Shown here in pieces: positions 1 to 8,694 of a DNA stretch of 64,000 nucleotides (positions within the stretch are counted from its first letter, which is position 1; the number at the start of each line of letters is the position of its first letter). The notes under the pieces are model-generated. The model searched no databases. It saw only the letters and a program-made list of their open reading frames with translations, and had not been told where the DNA came from. The stretch is from Tepidanaerobacter syntrophicus (GTDB taxonomy: Bacteria; Bacillota; Thermosediminibacteria; Thermosediminibacterales; Tepidanaerobacteraceae): assembly GCF_001485475.2 (NCBI RefSeq), contig NZ_DF977002.1:156426-220425 (forward strand). The letters run 5' to 3'. A program made the translations under genes and the position numbers.

Positions 1-588
1 GTAGAAGTCTTAAATAATATAGATATACTGAATCCTCAAGTTATTTTGAGCATCTTAAGCAGAATACAAACAAAGCTTGATGCCGAAAGCAGTTTTTTTG
101 AATGTAAATTCCCATATTTTATCTGGAAAGAATCACCGGTAAGTAAGAATATATCGCCTCTTAAAATTGAAGCAACAATATCGGGTGAGAAAAACCGCGA
201 TAAAACTGAAATAATCATCGGAGTTGTGGTTCCTGTGCAGACTCTTTGCCCATGTTCTAAGGCTATTAGCAGTGTCGGCGCTCACAACCAACGGGCAAAT
301 GTTAAAATTCTGGTGAAAACCAAAAAGAAAATTTGGTTTGAACATTTAGCAGCAATTGCAGAAATGTCAGCATCAAGCCCGGTTTATTCCTTATTAAAGC
401 GTGAAGATGAAAAATATGTAACCGAAGCAGCCTATAATACGCCAAAATTTGTGGAGGATGTGGCAAGAGATGCAGCTCTTTTGCTGGAAAAAGAAGAAGG
501 GCTCAAATGCTACAGAGTAGAAGTAGAAAGCCATGAAAGCATTCACAACCACGAAGCCTTTGCTTGGGTTGAAAAAGCATTAAGTTGA
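1..588 (+). CDS. folE2: GTP cyclohydrolase FolE2 (type IB), 5'-truncated by the window edge
   Basis: The enzyme converts GTP to 7,8-dihydroneopterin triphosphate, the first step of folate synthesis. The frame is open to base 1 with no stop, so the first visible ATG/TTG-type starts are internal and the true start lies upstream; about 195 residues of an enzyme that is usually 260-300 long are present. The CPCSKAIS motif followed by GAHNQR is the FolE2 metal and active-site signature, and the SIHNHEA stretch near the C-terminus is also typical. It is the first visible gene of a folate operon: folP starts 17 bases after its stop and folK overlaps folP. FolE2 is the metal-flexible alternative to zinc-dependent FolE and is often used under zinc limitation, but no Zur site can be judged because the promoter is outside the window. 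Confidence 0.93.
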   Translation, partial: VEVLNNIDILNPQVILSILSRIQTKLDAESSFFECKFPYFIWKESPVSKNISPLKIEATISGEKNRDKTEIIIGVVVPVQTLCPCSKAISSVGAHNQRANVKILVKTKKKIWFEHLAAIAEMSASSPVYSLLKREDEKYVTEAAYNTPKFVEDVARDAALLLEKEEGLKCYRVEVESHESIHNHEAFAWVEKALS

Positions 589-605
589 AAGGAGATAGCT
601 CTGAC

Positions 606-1796
606 ATGATATTAGAAATATCTCAAGAATATCTGGAAAATGAAATGAAAAAAGTCAATGCGCATCCCGCATCTTTTAAAATATTTAAAGATAAGTCCCG
701 GATAATTCCTCTGAAACTCTTTGATATACCTGCGCCCGGAGCAAATATCATAAAGCAAGAAATGCTTTCATCAGGCGGTGACGCCGCAGTTCACAAAAAT
801 GCAGTAGATTGCAGTGTAGAAACCTCAGATGTAATCCTTTTAGGCACTAAAAAACACTACAATATCCTGATGGAAAAACTTCAAAAGATGCCTTATTTCA
901 AACTGAATAATGTTTGCGGTGAGCTTAAAGAATTTTTTTCAGCCAAAAAGACAAATTCTATAAAATCTCCCTGGGGCAGAACTTTAAGTTTCGATAAGAC
1001 TCGCGTTATGGGCATAATAAATGTCACCTCAGATTCCTTTTACCCTGGTTCTCGAAAGCAGAGCATACAAGAAATATTAGATACTGCCCAGGATATGATA
1101 CAATCGGGCGCAGATGTTGTGGACATTGGCGGAATGTCAACCAGACCCGGCTCTGACCCTATCAGCGAGGAAGAAGAAACAAAAAGGGTTGTTATGGCTA
1201 TAAAAGCTATCAGGGAAAATTATCACGATGTAATGATTTCCGTAGATACCTATAGGTCAAATGTAGCGGAAAAAGCTTTAGAGGCAGGCGCTGATATAAT
1301 AAATGATGTAAGCGGATTTAGTTTTGACCAAAGACTGATAGAGGTAGCAGCTAAAAGCAATGCCCCATATATCCTTATGCACATAAAAGGCACTCCTAAA
1401 AATATGCAGGAAAATCCTGCATATGATGACCTTATAAAAGAAATCGCACAGTATTTTGTCGAAAAGATTAACTATGCAATAAGTTTCAACATGAATGAAA
1501 ACAATATAATTCTAGACCCGGGACTGGGCTTTGGAAAAACTTACGAAGATAACATGGAGATAATGGACAGAGTTTGTGAACTTCAAAGTCTTCACAGGCC
1601 TTTACTTATTGCTGCATCAAGAAAATCTTTTATCGGTAAGGCACTGGGTTTAAAATCTCCCGAGAATAGGCTGGAAGGCACTCTTGCTATTACCGCACTT
1701 TGCGCCTATCACGATGTGGATATGGTGCGAGTGCACGATGTAAGAGAAAACGTCAGGATTATTGAAATGGTGGAGGCGATAAAGTGCCGCAGGTAA
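606..1796 (+). CDS. folP: Dihydropteroate synthase with N-terminal extension
   Basis: FolP condenses p-aminobenzoate with dihydropterin pyrophosphate to give dihydropteroate. The core has all DHPS signatures: VMGIINVTSDSF, DIGGMSTRPG, DPGLGFGK, AASRKSFIG and the terminal VRVHD. About 110 residues precede the TIM-barrel core; such an extension is seen in DHPS of some Clostridia and archaea and has no function I can assign. I place the start at ATG 606, 11 bases after the AAAGGAG ribosome site at 588-594; an in-frame TTG at 585 would overlap the folE2 stop and lie on the ribosome site itself. The 3' end overlaps folK by 13 bases, which indicates translational coupling. Confidence 0.95.
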   Translation: MILEISQEYLENEMKKVNAHPASFKIFKDKSRIIPLKLFDIPAPGANIIKQEMLSSGGDAAVHKNAVDCSVETSDVILLGTKKHYNILMEKLQKMPYFKLNNVCGELKEFFSAKKTNSIKSPWGRTLSFDKTRVMGIINVTSDSFYPGSRKQSIQEILDTAQDMIQSGADVVDIGGMSTRPGSDPISEEEETKRVVMAIKAIRENYHDVMISVDTYRSNVAEKALEAGADIINDVSGFSFDQRLIEVAAKSNAPYILMHIKGTPKNMQENPAYDDLIKEIAQYFVEKINYAISFNMNENNIILDPGLGFGKTYEDNMEIMDRVCELQSLHRPLLIAASRKSFIGKALGLKSPENRLEGTLAITALCAYHDVDMVRVHDVRENVRIIEMVEAIKCRR

Positions 1797-2245
1797 TAAT
1801 AGCCTTTGGAAGCAATATGGGCAATAAAGAGCAAAACATTAAAACGGCTTTGGAGAAAATGAAGGCTCGCGGACTTAATATAATAAAGGTTTCAACTATA
1901 ATAGAGACAGAACCATACGGCTATGAAGATCAAGATACTTTTTTAAACGGAGCATGCATTGCAGATACAAATCTTTCTCCTCAAGAAGTTTTAAAAGAGC
2001 TGCTTTCTATTGAGCAAGAGATGGGGAGAGTGCGAAAAATCCACTGGGGACCGAGAAATATAGATCTTGACATCATCTTCTATGAAAATATTATAGTTGA
2101 TGAAGACAACCTTAAAATCCCCCACCCCGATGCCCATAACCGCTCTTTTGTCTTAGGTCCTGTATGTGAAATATCTCCATCTTTTTTGCACCCAATATAT
2201 AACAAATCCGTAAAACAACTTTATGAAGAACTGAAGGAAAAATAG
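1784..2245 (+). CDS. folK: 6-hydroxymethyl-7,8-dihydropterin pyrophosphokinase
   Basis: FolK transfers pyrophosphate from ATP to 6-hydroxymethyl-dihydropterin, producing the FolP substrate. At 153 residues it has the usual length for a stand-alone HPPK. It carries the N-terminal AFGSNMGN loop and the HPPK signature around WGPRNIDLDIIFY, followed by PHPDAHNRSFVLGPV. The start is GTG at 1784 with GGAGG about 8 bases upstream, inside the end of folP. No dihydroneopterin aldolase (folB) is visible; it may lie upstream of the window or be supplied by another enzyme. Confidence 0.95.
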   Translation: MPQVIIAFGSNMGNKEQNIKTALEKMKARGLNIIKVSTIIETEPYGYEDQDTFLNGACIADTNLSPQEVLKELLSIEQEMGRVRKIHWGPRNIDLDIIFYENIIVDEDNLKIPHPDAHNRSFVLGPVCEISPSFLHPIYNKSVKQLYEELKEK

Positions 2246-2270
2246 CTTTTGCTTTGCGCTTTTTATTAAG

Positions 2271-2747
2271 TTAATGCTTGATTAGTCTATAAAATGCGTA
2301 TCCGAGTATCGCCCCAAGCATATTAAGCAATATATCGTCCACATCAAAAATTCCCAAATTAAATAACAATTGGGCAGTTTCCATGGCAAGGCTTACAAAA
2401 AATGAAGCTGTGACGACAGATTTGAGGCTGTGTATTTTTCTCTTTAAGATTACGGGAAGTAAAAAACCAAGAGGCGCGAATATAGCTATATTCCCTAATA
2501 AATTTTCAGCGGAAACTCTAAGATTTTTGCTTATAACCATGAACCTAAAGATGGTTTTTGTTGGTATAAAGTTTGCGCTTTCAAGCCTTACAGCTAAGGG
2601 AGGTATTTCGCCGGCTTTTAAAGCGGATATGGCAATATTTATAGGATATTTGAACAAAATTACTTTTATCAAAAAGATAAAATATATGCAAAATAAGATT
2701 CGAATTCCGATTTTCATTTTTCTATTTTCAGTCACTGTATAGTTCAT
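2271..2747 (-). CDS. VanZ-family membrane protein
   Basis: A 158-residue integral membrane protein with about four hydrophobic segments. The family hallmarks are visible: NLLGNIAIFAPLGFLLP in the middle, then METAQLLF, and FDVDDILLNMLGAILGY near the C-terminus. VanZ is known for low-level teicoplanin resistance in one Tn1546 context, but most chromosomal members have no known role and this one has no van genes around it. The start ATG at 2747 has an AGGTGA ribosome site 6 bases upstream. It converges with folK, and no obvious terminator separates them (26 bases). Confidence 0.85.
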   Translation of the reverse strand: MNYTVTENRKMKIGIRILFCIYFIFLIKVILFKYPINIAISALKAGEIPPLAVRLESANFIPTKTIFRFMVISKNLRVSAENLLGNIAIFAPLGFLLPVILKRKIHSLKSVVTASFFVSLAMETAQLLFNLGIFDVDDILLNMLGAILGYAFYRLIKH

Positions 2748-2882
2748 TTCGTTTCACCTATAAGCTTTAAATATTTTTGTCGCCTATTTAAATATACAAA
2801 AATCCCACGTATAAATCAAACACTATCTTGTAAAATATACAGGTCTTTTCTATGTCCAAATAATTTTCCTGCAAAAGTATAA

Positions 2883-2921
2883 AAAGCCTGAGTGCCATAT
2901 TTGTAAAGGCATTCAGGCTTT
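2883..2921 (-). terminator. Intrinsic terminator of the blaI/M56 operon
   Basis: A 14-bp stem (AAAGCCTGAGTGCC with GGCATTCAGGCTTT, one mismatch) and an 11-base loop. Read on the minus strand it is followed by TTTTT. It lies about 110 bases downstream of the M56 gene. The bases between it and that gene show nothing further. Confidence 0.75.
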
Positions 2922-3033
2922 ACATTCAATCATAAAGCTTATTGTAAAGCACCGCATTTTATTTCACTTGAAAGTTTGCTATGAAGTAGTGCATTTCTAT
3001 TTTAATCAGAAACTTACTGCAGGGCATTATATT

Positions 3034-4884
3034 TTATTGGTTTTTCTCAAGCAGTTCCCTTACAGCCGTTTTCAGGCTGCCTTCTTCTACCGCAGTTCCT
3101 GTCATAACTATTCCGATAAATTCAATGCTATCATCATCTCGAGATACTACAAGCAAAGGGCTTCCCATACTGCTGGTTTCCTTGAGCCAGCCGTCATCAT
3201 CTACGTCCATGCCTCCTGCCAAAACTACTTTACTTAAGTCTTCCGGAAGCAGGCGATATTCCAATGCATATACGTCGATGGTTTTATCTGTTAAGTCGTC
3301 AAAGCTTTCTATGCGTTCTAAACGCGTTATTTTGCTGTCAATAATTTTAACTTCCGGATTTTCTTCATAATATGCAATATCTTTGTTTATTACTTCCCAT
3401 GCAAAAGCAACAATTTGTTCTGACTTATCGACTTTATCTGTTTCATACATTTTAAGCGGTCCATCTGCTCCGCCAATTGTGGTAATAGAACTATTTTTGT
3501 TCTCGTTGATAAAACTTTCTTCTATCTTGTCCCCTATTTTCAAAAGCTGTGCAAATGTTTTTTTATCTAAAGAAAATTCTCGTACATCTTTCCCTACCAT
3601 AGCATCTGCTTGATCTTTAGTATATTGAATCAGATAATCATTTTGGCCGTCAGTCAAATTAAAATTGATATAATCCACGTTACCTATGAGTGAAAACATG
3701 ATAATGGCATTTTTCTCAAAAGGTGTCTGATTTATAGCGCCGGTATATTTATTCCTCGTCTTAGCATCGGTATTCAAATGCACTGTAATACCGTAAGGAA
3801 CATTTTCTGTGTGAAGTTCAAAGTAGCTATAGTTTACATTTTCAGGGAAATCCAGCAGAGAAATAATATTGCCGACCTTTGACGCATCTCCTACATAATC
3901 CGTCTTATATTCTAAGAATTTTTCAGCTGAAGCTAAATATTCTATTTTGTCCGAAGGATTTGCCGCAAGTGCCATTGATATTGCTACAACTAAAATGCAA
4001 GCAGGGCATATAGCCCAAAGCGCCGGCTTTTTGTAGTTTATTATATTTTTTATTCGAGTTTTGATATTGCTTTCGCCAAAGGCAAGCGGAGCTAAAAGAC
4101 CTGACTGCTTCATCGAAAGTGAAAGCAGTGAGCGAGAGTAACTAACACGTATATCTTCTTTTGACTGTCTGATTACTTCTTCATCACAAGACATCTCCAT
4201 ATCTTTTGACATAAGAAAATAGCTAATCCATACAATAGGGTTAAACCAATGCAAAACTACAGTAAAGAAGGCTATGGGCTTTATAACATAATCCCTTCTC
4301 TTTATATGTATCTGCTCATGTTTTAAAATATAGTCCAATTCTTTTTGTTCAAGCCCTGTGGGAATATAGATTCTCGGTCGCATAAGCCCAAGGACAAAAG
4401 GAGTATGAATTTGATCAGTTTCAAAGATATTGTCTTTATAAAAAGTTGCAGTAGAAATACGATTTCTGAGTTTAAGATAGGATATAGTGCTGTGGCACAA
4501 AATTATCGCAATCCCTAATATCCAGACAGCTGCAGCAATTTTTACTGCTGTATCTATCAAGTTCGCATTTGATGAGGTATTTACTGCTGTTAAAGTCGAT
4601 TCCAATGTTTGCTTTACAGCACTGCCTGCACCATATTGTTCGGATAGTGCATTTGGATTTGCAAGTGTATCAACGTTATAAAACATAAGGTTTTGGCCGG
4701 GCAAAAGACTTAGGGCGCTTTCAAAAGATACGGGACATATGAGGCGAAACCATACCACTGCCCAAAGTGCATAAGAAAAAATCTTTGGTGATTTTCTAAG
4801 CAGCATACGGGCGAAAATTATGATTAAAGCTGCAAAGCTTGCAGTAATACTCATATTTAGTACAGTAATAAAAAGTTTGCTCAC
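3034..4884 (-). CDS. M56 (BlaR1/MecR1-type) membrane metallopeptidase sensor
   Basis: A 616-residue membrane protein. Three hydrophobic segments lie in the first 135 residues, the zinc peptidase motif HEQIH is at about 189-193 with the distal Glu in MEMSCDEEV, and another membrane segment follows near residue 290. In the BlaR1 family this protease domain, once activated, leads to removal of the partner BlaI repressor. The extracytoplasmic C-terminal part (about 300 residues) contains a GGADGP motif but no penicillin-binding SxxK or SxN motif, so the signal is probably not a beta-lactam. The start is GTG at 4884, overlapping the blaI stop by four bases, so the two genes are coupled. Confidence 0.9.
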   Translation of the reverse strand: MSKLFITVLNMSITASFAALIIIFARMLLRKSPKIFSYALWAVVWFRLICPVSFESALSLLPGQNLMFYNVDTLANPNALSEQYGAGSAVKQTLESTLTAVNTSSNANLIDTAVKIAAAVWILGIAIILCHSTISYLKLRNRISTATFYKDNIFETDQIHTPFVLGLMRPRIYIPTGLEQKELDYILKHEQIHIKRRDYVIKPIAFFTVVLHWFNPIVWISYFLMSKDMEMSCDEEVIRQSKEDIRVSYSRSLLSLSMKQSGLLAPLAFGESNIKTRIKNIINYKKPALWAICPACILVVAISMALAANPSDKIEYLASAEKFLEYKTDYVGDASKVGNIISLLDFPENVNYSYFELHTENVPYGITVHLNTDAKTRNKYTGAINQTPFEKNAIIMFSLIGNVDYINFNLTDGQNDYLIQYTKDQADAMVGKDVREFSLDKKTFAQLLKIGDKIEESFINENKNSSITTIGGADGPLKMYETDKVDKSEQIVAFAWEVINKDIAYYEENPEVKIIDSKITRLERIESFDDLTDKTIDVYALEYRLLPEDLSKVVLAGGMDVDDDGWLKETSSMGSPLLVVSRDDDSIEFIGIVMTGTAVEEGSLKTAVRELLEKNQ

Positions 4885-5240
4885 TTTGTCGCCTCCTCAA
4901 TCATCTTTTGTATCTCTTTGGCTTCTTTTTCGGAAAGCTTTTTATCTTGTAAAAAAGCCGCCAGAAATGCAGGAAGTGAACCGTTAAATTTGTCCTCTAG
5001 CAATGCTTCGCTTTCATATTTTTGAACATCTTTCCGTTTTAATAAAGCAGTAACTGTGGCATTTTCGTTTTTCAAAATATCTCGCTGGGCAAGTTTTCTT
5101 ATCATCGTATAAGTTGTAGATTTTTTCCAACCTAACTTTTGTCTGCATATCTTGGTAAGCTCTGTGGAATTTATAGGTTCATGCTCCCAAACAATATCCA
5201 TAAGTTTATACTCTGCGTCAAAAAGTTTCAATTTGCTCAT
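4881..5240 (-). CDS. BlaI/MecI-family transcriptional repressor
   Basis: A 119-residue winged-helix repressor. The N-terminus (LFDAEYKLMDIVWEHEPINSTEL) and the recognition helix (KKSTTYTMIRKLAQRDIL) are characteristic of BlaI/MecI/CopY regulators, and the C-terminal helical region would dimerise. I choose ATG 5240, about 9 bases after GAGGAGG; an upstream ATG-like frame start at 5246 is too close to that site. The gene is co-transcribed with the M56 sensor immediately downstream and is very likely autoregulated through the two palindromes at 5262-5305. Confidence 0.92.
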   Translation of the reverse strand: MSKLKLFDAEYKLMDIVWEHEPINSTELTKICRQKLGWKKSTTYTMIRKLAQRDILKNENATVTALLKRKDVQKYESEALLEDKFNGSLPAFLAAFLQDKKLSEKEAKEIQKMIEEATK

Positions 5241-5256
5241 AAGCAAATCCTCCTCA

Positions 5257-5309
5257 ATTGGTTTACTGTAGTAAATCTTTATAGGTATAGTTTATTCCAA
5301 TAAACCAAT
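5257..5309 (-). promoter_or_regulatory. Twin operator region for the BlaI-type repressor
   Basis: Two dyads lie just upstream of blaI: TTTACT-GT-AGTAAA at 5262-5275 and GTTTATT-CC-AATAAAC at 5290-5305, both with perfect arms and two-base centres and spaced 28 bases apart. A larger 9-bp inverted repeat (ATTGGTTTA at 5257-5265, TAAACCAAT at 5301-5309) encloses them. BlaI-family repressors bind such dyads as dimers. The assignment to this repressor is inference from position. Confidence 0.7.
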
Positions 5310-5411
5310 GTTGTCAAGAGGTTGTTTTTTTTCTTTATTCTTTAGAGTATATAAAATGTATCTTGAATGGCGGCTCAATTAATTCATTTACCTTTTTCAG
5401 TATAAAAATTG

Positions 5412-5846
5412 CTAAGATAAGAAATCTTTTGGCGGAGCTATATCTTTAGGACACAATTCTTTGCTATATGGCTTAATATCAAGCACAGGAGTGCCATCTA
5501 GCATATCTACTCCTTCAAAAATCAGTCGGTTATTTTCTTTTTTAATAAACCGGACAATAGACATTCCAATACCGTTTGGACGGTTAGGAGATCTTGTAGA
5601 AAACACGCCCATAATTTTATTGCTTTTAGCAGAAAGTGTCGTTAGTTTATAGCCTTCGGATTTGTGAAAATAGAATAATATGATACCGTATTCCCCTTCT
5701 TTAATATCGGCTATGCCTTCTTTGTATTCCTCCAATATCTCAATAGCAGCTGTTGTTCCTTCTGATGGTGTACCTTGTTTGGGAGCAGCAGTCTTGTCTT
5801 TATAAGGCGATCGAATATAACCAATAGGTTTCATTAAAATCTCCAT
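5412..5846 (-). CDS. trmO: TrmO/TsaA-type tRNA methyltransferase
   Basis: A 144-residue member of the TsaA/YaeB family (UPF0066). E. coli TrmO uses S-adenosylmethionine to methylate N6 of t6A37 in tRNA-Thr. Diagnostic stretches are the N-terminal KPIGYIRSP and the central FSTRSPNRPNGIGMS, followed by GTPVLDIKPY. Members of this short form lack the C-terminal extension of the E. coli protein; some archaeal relatives have other roles, so the tRNA substrate is inferred. The start ATG 5846 has AAGGAGG about 6 bases upstream. The gene stands alone. Confidence 0.85.
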   Translation of the reverse strand: MEILMKPIGYIRSPYKDKTAAPKQGTPSEGTTAAIEILEEYKEGIADIKEGEYGIILFYFHKSEGYKLTTLSAKSNKIMGVFSTRSPNRPNGIGMSIVRFIKKENNRLIFEGVDMLDGTPVLDIKPYSKELCPKDIAPPKDFLS

Positions 5847-6064
5847 TGATTTCCTCCTTGCTCAACATATTGACTTTATAACTGCAACGATATCTGAAAC
5901 TTCTTTCGAATATATTATAAACCTTTTATGGTCATATTAGAAACTGCTGCATATCAGTTTAACTAATCAGGTATATTATAATCGATAATGGACGTTTTTA
6001 TGGTATTATTGTAATATATTTATAATATCTATCATCATAGAAAACTACGGAGGCGAATAATCCA

Positions 6065-7411
6065 TTGCCTAATCAAACTCTTTATCAGACTCAGTATAAA
6101 TCCAAACTGGTTGATGCAGCAGAGGCGGTAAAAGTGGTCAAAAGCGGGGATTGGGTGGATTATGATTTTGCTCATCTTCACCCTAGGGAATTGGATAAGG
6201 CCCTGGCTGCCCGCAAAGATGAACTGACTGATGTAAAAATACGCGGCATGCTTTCTCTTTGGCAGCCGGAAGTAGTCAAGATTGACCCGGAGCGAAAGCA
6301 TTTTATTTATAATTCTTGGCACTTTAGCGGTATCGATCGTAAAATGCACGACCAGGGACTTTGCGACTACATTCCAATGATTTACCGCAACAAGCCTCTA
6401 TTTTATCGCAATGAACTTACAGTTGATGTAGCAATGATTCAGGTTGCTCCTATGGACAACCATGGATTTTTTAATTTTTCTCTGATCAACTCTGCGACTA
6501 GGTCTATTGTGGAAAAAGCCAAAACAGTGATTGTCGAAGTAAATCCTCGTCTGCCCCGATGTCTTGGCGGATGGCAGGAAAATGTGCATATTTCTGAAGT
6601 GGATTACATAGTAGAGGGGCCCGGTGAGCCACCTGTGGCAATTCCAGCTGCCTTGCCAACACAACAGGAAATAAAAATTGCACATCTTGTAGTAAGTCAG
6701 CTTACAGACGGTTCCAATCTTCAGTTCGGCATCGGCGGTCTGCCAAATGCCATCGGAACAATGTTAGCTGATTCCGATCTAAAAAACCTGGGATGTCATA
6801 CAGAGATGTTAGTTGACGCATACTATTATTTGGATATGGCCGGAAAGCTTACAAATAAGAACAAAAAATTTTTAAAAGGCAAAACGGTTTGGTCCTTTTG
6901 CGTGGGCAGTAAAGAGCTTTATGACTGGGTAGACGACAACCCGGCATTGGCTTCTTTTCCGGTAGACTACACTAACGATCCTACTGTAATTGCCGCAAAT
7001 GACAACGCAGTATCTATTAACAGCGCCATAGAAGTAGATTTGTTTGGTCAAATATCAGGAGAATCTTCCGGATTAAGACAAATCAGTGGTACAGGCGGTC
7101 AACTCGATTTCGTTACCGGTGCTTTTCAGTCCAGGGGAGGAAAAGCTTTCATTTGCCTTCCTTCCACATACAAGGATAAGGATGGCAATGTTCACTCTAG
7201 GATTGTGCCCGTTCTACCTCTTGGAGGAGCCGTCACTACCCCACGTAGTCAAGCACATTACATAGTAACAGAATACGGAATTGCCAACCTTGCCGGACGC
7301 ACCACTTGGGAGAGAGCCGAGGCCCTAATCTCAATCGCCCACCCTAAATTCAGGGACGGGCTAATCAAAGAAGCAGAAAAGATGAAAATTTGGCGGCGCA
7401 GCAACAAATAA
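6065..7411 (+). CDS. Acetyl-CoA hydrolase/transferase family CoA-transferase
   Basis: A 448-residue family I CoA-transferase of the 4-hydroxybutyrate / butyryl-CoA:acetate CoA-transferase type. It shows [13 protein letters not shown], then LGCHTEML with the likely catalytic Glu247, then [21 protein letters not shown], the CoA-binding loop. Homologues move CoA between a short acyl-CoA and acetate. The exact acyl group cannot be read from the sequence; acetate- or butyrate-forming fermentation is the natural setting in an anaerobe. The start is TTG 6065 with GGAGG at about 6050. The gene is monocistronic in view, with 218 bases upstream in which I see no clear promoter. Confidence 0.88.
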   Translation: MPNQTLYQTQYKSKLVDAAEAVKVVKSGDWVDYDFAHLHPRELDKALAARKDELTDVKIRGMLSLWQPEVVKIDPERKHFIYNSWHFSGIDRKMHDQGLCDYIPMIYRNKPLFYRNELTVDVAMIQVAPMDNHGFFNFSLINSATRSIVEKAKTVIVEVNPRLPRCLGGWQENVHISEVDYIVEGPGEPPVAIPAALPTQQEIKIAHLVVSQLTDGSNLQFGIGGLPNAIGTMLADSDLKNLGCHTEMLVDAYYYLDMAGKLTNKNKKFLKGKTVWSFCVGSKELYDWVDDNPALASFPVDYTNDPTVIAANDNAVSINSAIEVDLFGQISGESSGLRQISGTGGQLDFVTGAFQSRGGKAFICLPSTYKDKDGNVHSRIVPVLPLGGAVTTPRSQAHYIVTEYGIANLAGRTTWERAEALISIAHPKFRDGLIKEAEKMKIWRRSNK

Positions 7412-7467
7412 TATAGTTAGTTCTTCAGCCCTCTAGCCGCCTTAGAGAAAATCCTTGTGTATGTTAG

Positions 7468-7613
7468 CGTGAAAGCAGGGGGCCGGTCTCAGAATACCAG
7501 ACATGTATGTCTAACGGAAAATAGCCTAAGGAGCTTAGTATAATTTCACGATGTCGTTAAAAAGTGCTATAAATGCACTCTGTCTCTTAGAGGCAGAAAG
7601 CCCTAAGAGACAG
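7468..7613 (+). other. Unassigned structured RNA-like segment
   Basis: CGTGAAA (7468-7474) pairs with TTTCACG (7544-7550), enclosing AGACAT-GT-ATGTCT (7499-7512). A small AGTGC/GCACT hairpin follows (7563-7579), then an 11-bp perfect stem CTGTCTCTTAG/CTAAGAGACAG (7580-7613) with a GCAGAAAGCC-type loop. The order of pseudoknot-like helices ending in a palindrome resembles the right end and guide RNA of IS200/IS605 elements, but no transposase or TnpB is present. The last hairpin could simply be the terminator of the CoA-transferase gene. Confidence 0.4.
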
Positions 7614-7640
7614 ATATCTTCCGGTAATATAAATATATAT

Positions 7641-8173
7641 TTAGATTGCATTTTTGTTTGATTCAAAAAATCTTCTTAAATTTTCCGGCAATTGATACGG
7701 TTCTTTATTAGCCTCGCTATCAGGCATTTTTTCGGTGTTGCCATATATTTCGCGTAGGATAGCATCAATAATCATAGCTTTCGGAGGAACATTGTATTCC
7801 TTCCCTTTATATACCCATACTCGACAATCCACCTCATTACCGCATAAATCTCCACATGGCTCACATAAAGATTCTTTGAAATCCATTTGTATATCTCTTC
7901 CATTTACTCGTAAGTTGGTGAAGTAACAAATCTATATTGTATTGCTTTTTCCTTACTATTGATATGAATCTTATTTACAACTATTTCTATTCCTGCTGAC
8001 TCAAGCACTTTTGCTACGTCTGCAATAGCTTCTTCTAAACCTTCGCCGGTCCCCTGGCATCGATTACAGATATTTAAATCTAAATATAGAAAATCAATGA
8101 TTATTTTATTTTCCCCTTCAACGCGATTGTTTTCTGTGCTTCCGCAGCATCCTGTGTTACATTTGCAGTCCAT
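7641..8173 (-). pseudogene. DUF2703-family protein split by a single-base deletion
   Basis: Two adjacent frames give one protein. The 8173-7904 part starts with a Cys-rich N-terminus (MDCKCNTGCCG), carries ICNRCQGTGEGLEEAIADV and ends FVTSPTYE-stop. The 7886-7641 part continues DFKESLCEPCGDLCG...DCRVWVYKGKEYNVPPKAMIIDAILREIYG. Inserting one base near 7915-7917 restores SPTIRVNGRDIQMDFKES, the expected junction for this family. The first frame has its own GAGGGAA ribosome site. DUF2703 proteins are small, cysteine-rich and of unknown function; some lie near metal or arsenic resistance genes, which are not seen here. The break may be genuine or a sequencing error. Confidence 0.8.
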
Positions 8174-8202
8174 GAATGTTCCCTCCTCTAAATAAGTCTA
8201 TA

Positions 8203-8383
8203 GTGAACTACTCACCACTTACTCATTCATTCGTTGAAGTGGGAGCTTCTTGGTCAATAGCAGTAGCCTGCCAAGTTTACCCAAGCTCTAAGGGTAGTCC
8301 CTACCCCAATAATAATTCTTAGCTATGGTTTGGCTATCACCATAGTTGTTAGTAATTCATGCGGTAGCGCACCTCCTGTTAAT
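8203..8383 (-). mobile_element. IS200/IS605-type right end with putative omega (guide) RNA, no TnpB
   Basis: On the minus strand this reads through AACTATGG...CCATAG and GGGTAG-GGA-CTACCC hairpins, then GGCAGGCTACTGC, TTGACCAAGAAGCTCCCACTT, a short palindrome arm AAGTGG, and ends GGTGAGTAGTTCAC at about 8203. This order is the usual 3' part of tnpB and right end of IS605-type elements, where the RNA also serves as the TnpB guide scaffold. No TnpB or Y1 transposase ORF adjoins it, so it is a relic, a non-autonomous derivative or an orphan guide RNA. It ends 30 bases before the DUF2703 start codon. Confidence 0.6.
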
Positions 8384-8503
8384 TTATTTTTGAAGCATAT
8401 TTTCCCATCCTTTAAAATCATCACAAGAAAACCCACTTTTCCTGTATTTATCTAGCACCTCTAAATCTTTTTTATATATTTTTAGTTTTATAGTTTGATT
8501 CAT
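8384..8503 (-). CDS. 39-residue ORF upstream of the IS605-type right end
   Basis: ATG at 8503 follows AAGGAG by 7 bases and opens MNQTIKLKIYKKDLEVLDKY, ending ...GWENMLQK. The first dozen residues resemble the N-terminus of TnpB proteins, so this may be a TnpB gene reduced by internal deletion to its start and last codons, with the guide-RNA region kept behind it. It may equally be a short ORF of no importance. No functional motif is visible. Confidence 0.4.
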   Translation of the reverse strand: MNQTIKLKIYKKDLEVLDKYRKSGFSCDDFKGWENMLQK

Positions 8504-8694
8504 GGATATCTCCTTATACTATTTTAACATTTTCTGCAACCTGTTTCCTATATTCATATAAATAATACAACTTTATTTTCTTTTTTATGGGATTTTCCAA
8601 AGGGAGAAAGTTTAATGAAAAACCTAATAAAAAACCATAGTTTCAAGGCATTCCTTATACCTTTTCACTATGGTCTTCTAATAGTTATGTAACC

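Noticed and set aside
2968-3237. Plus-strand 89-residue ORF
   Set aside because: It is antisense to the M56 gene C-terminus and has no supporting features.
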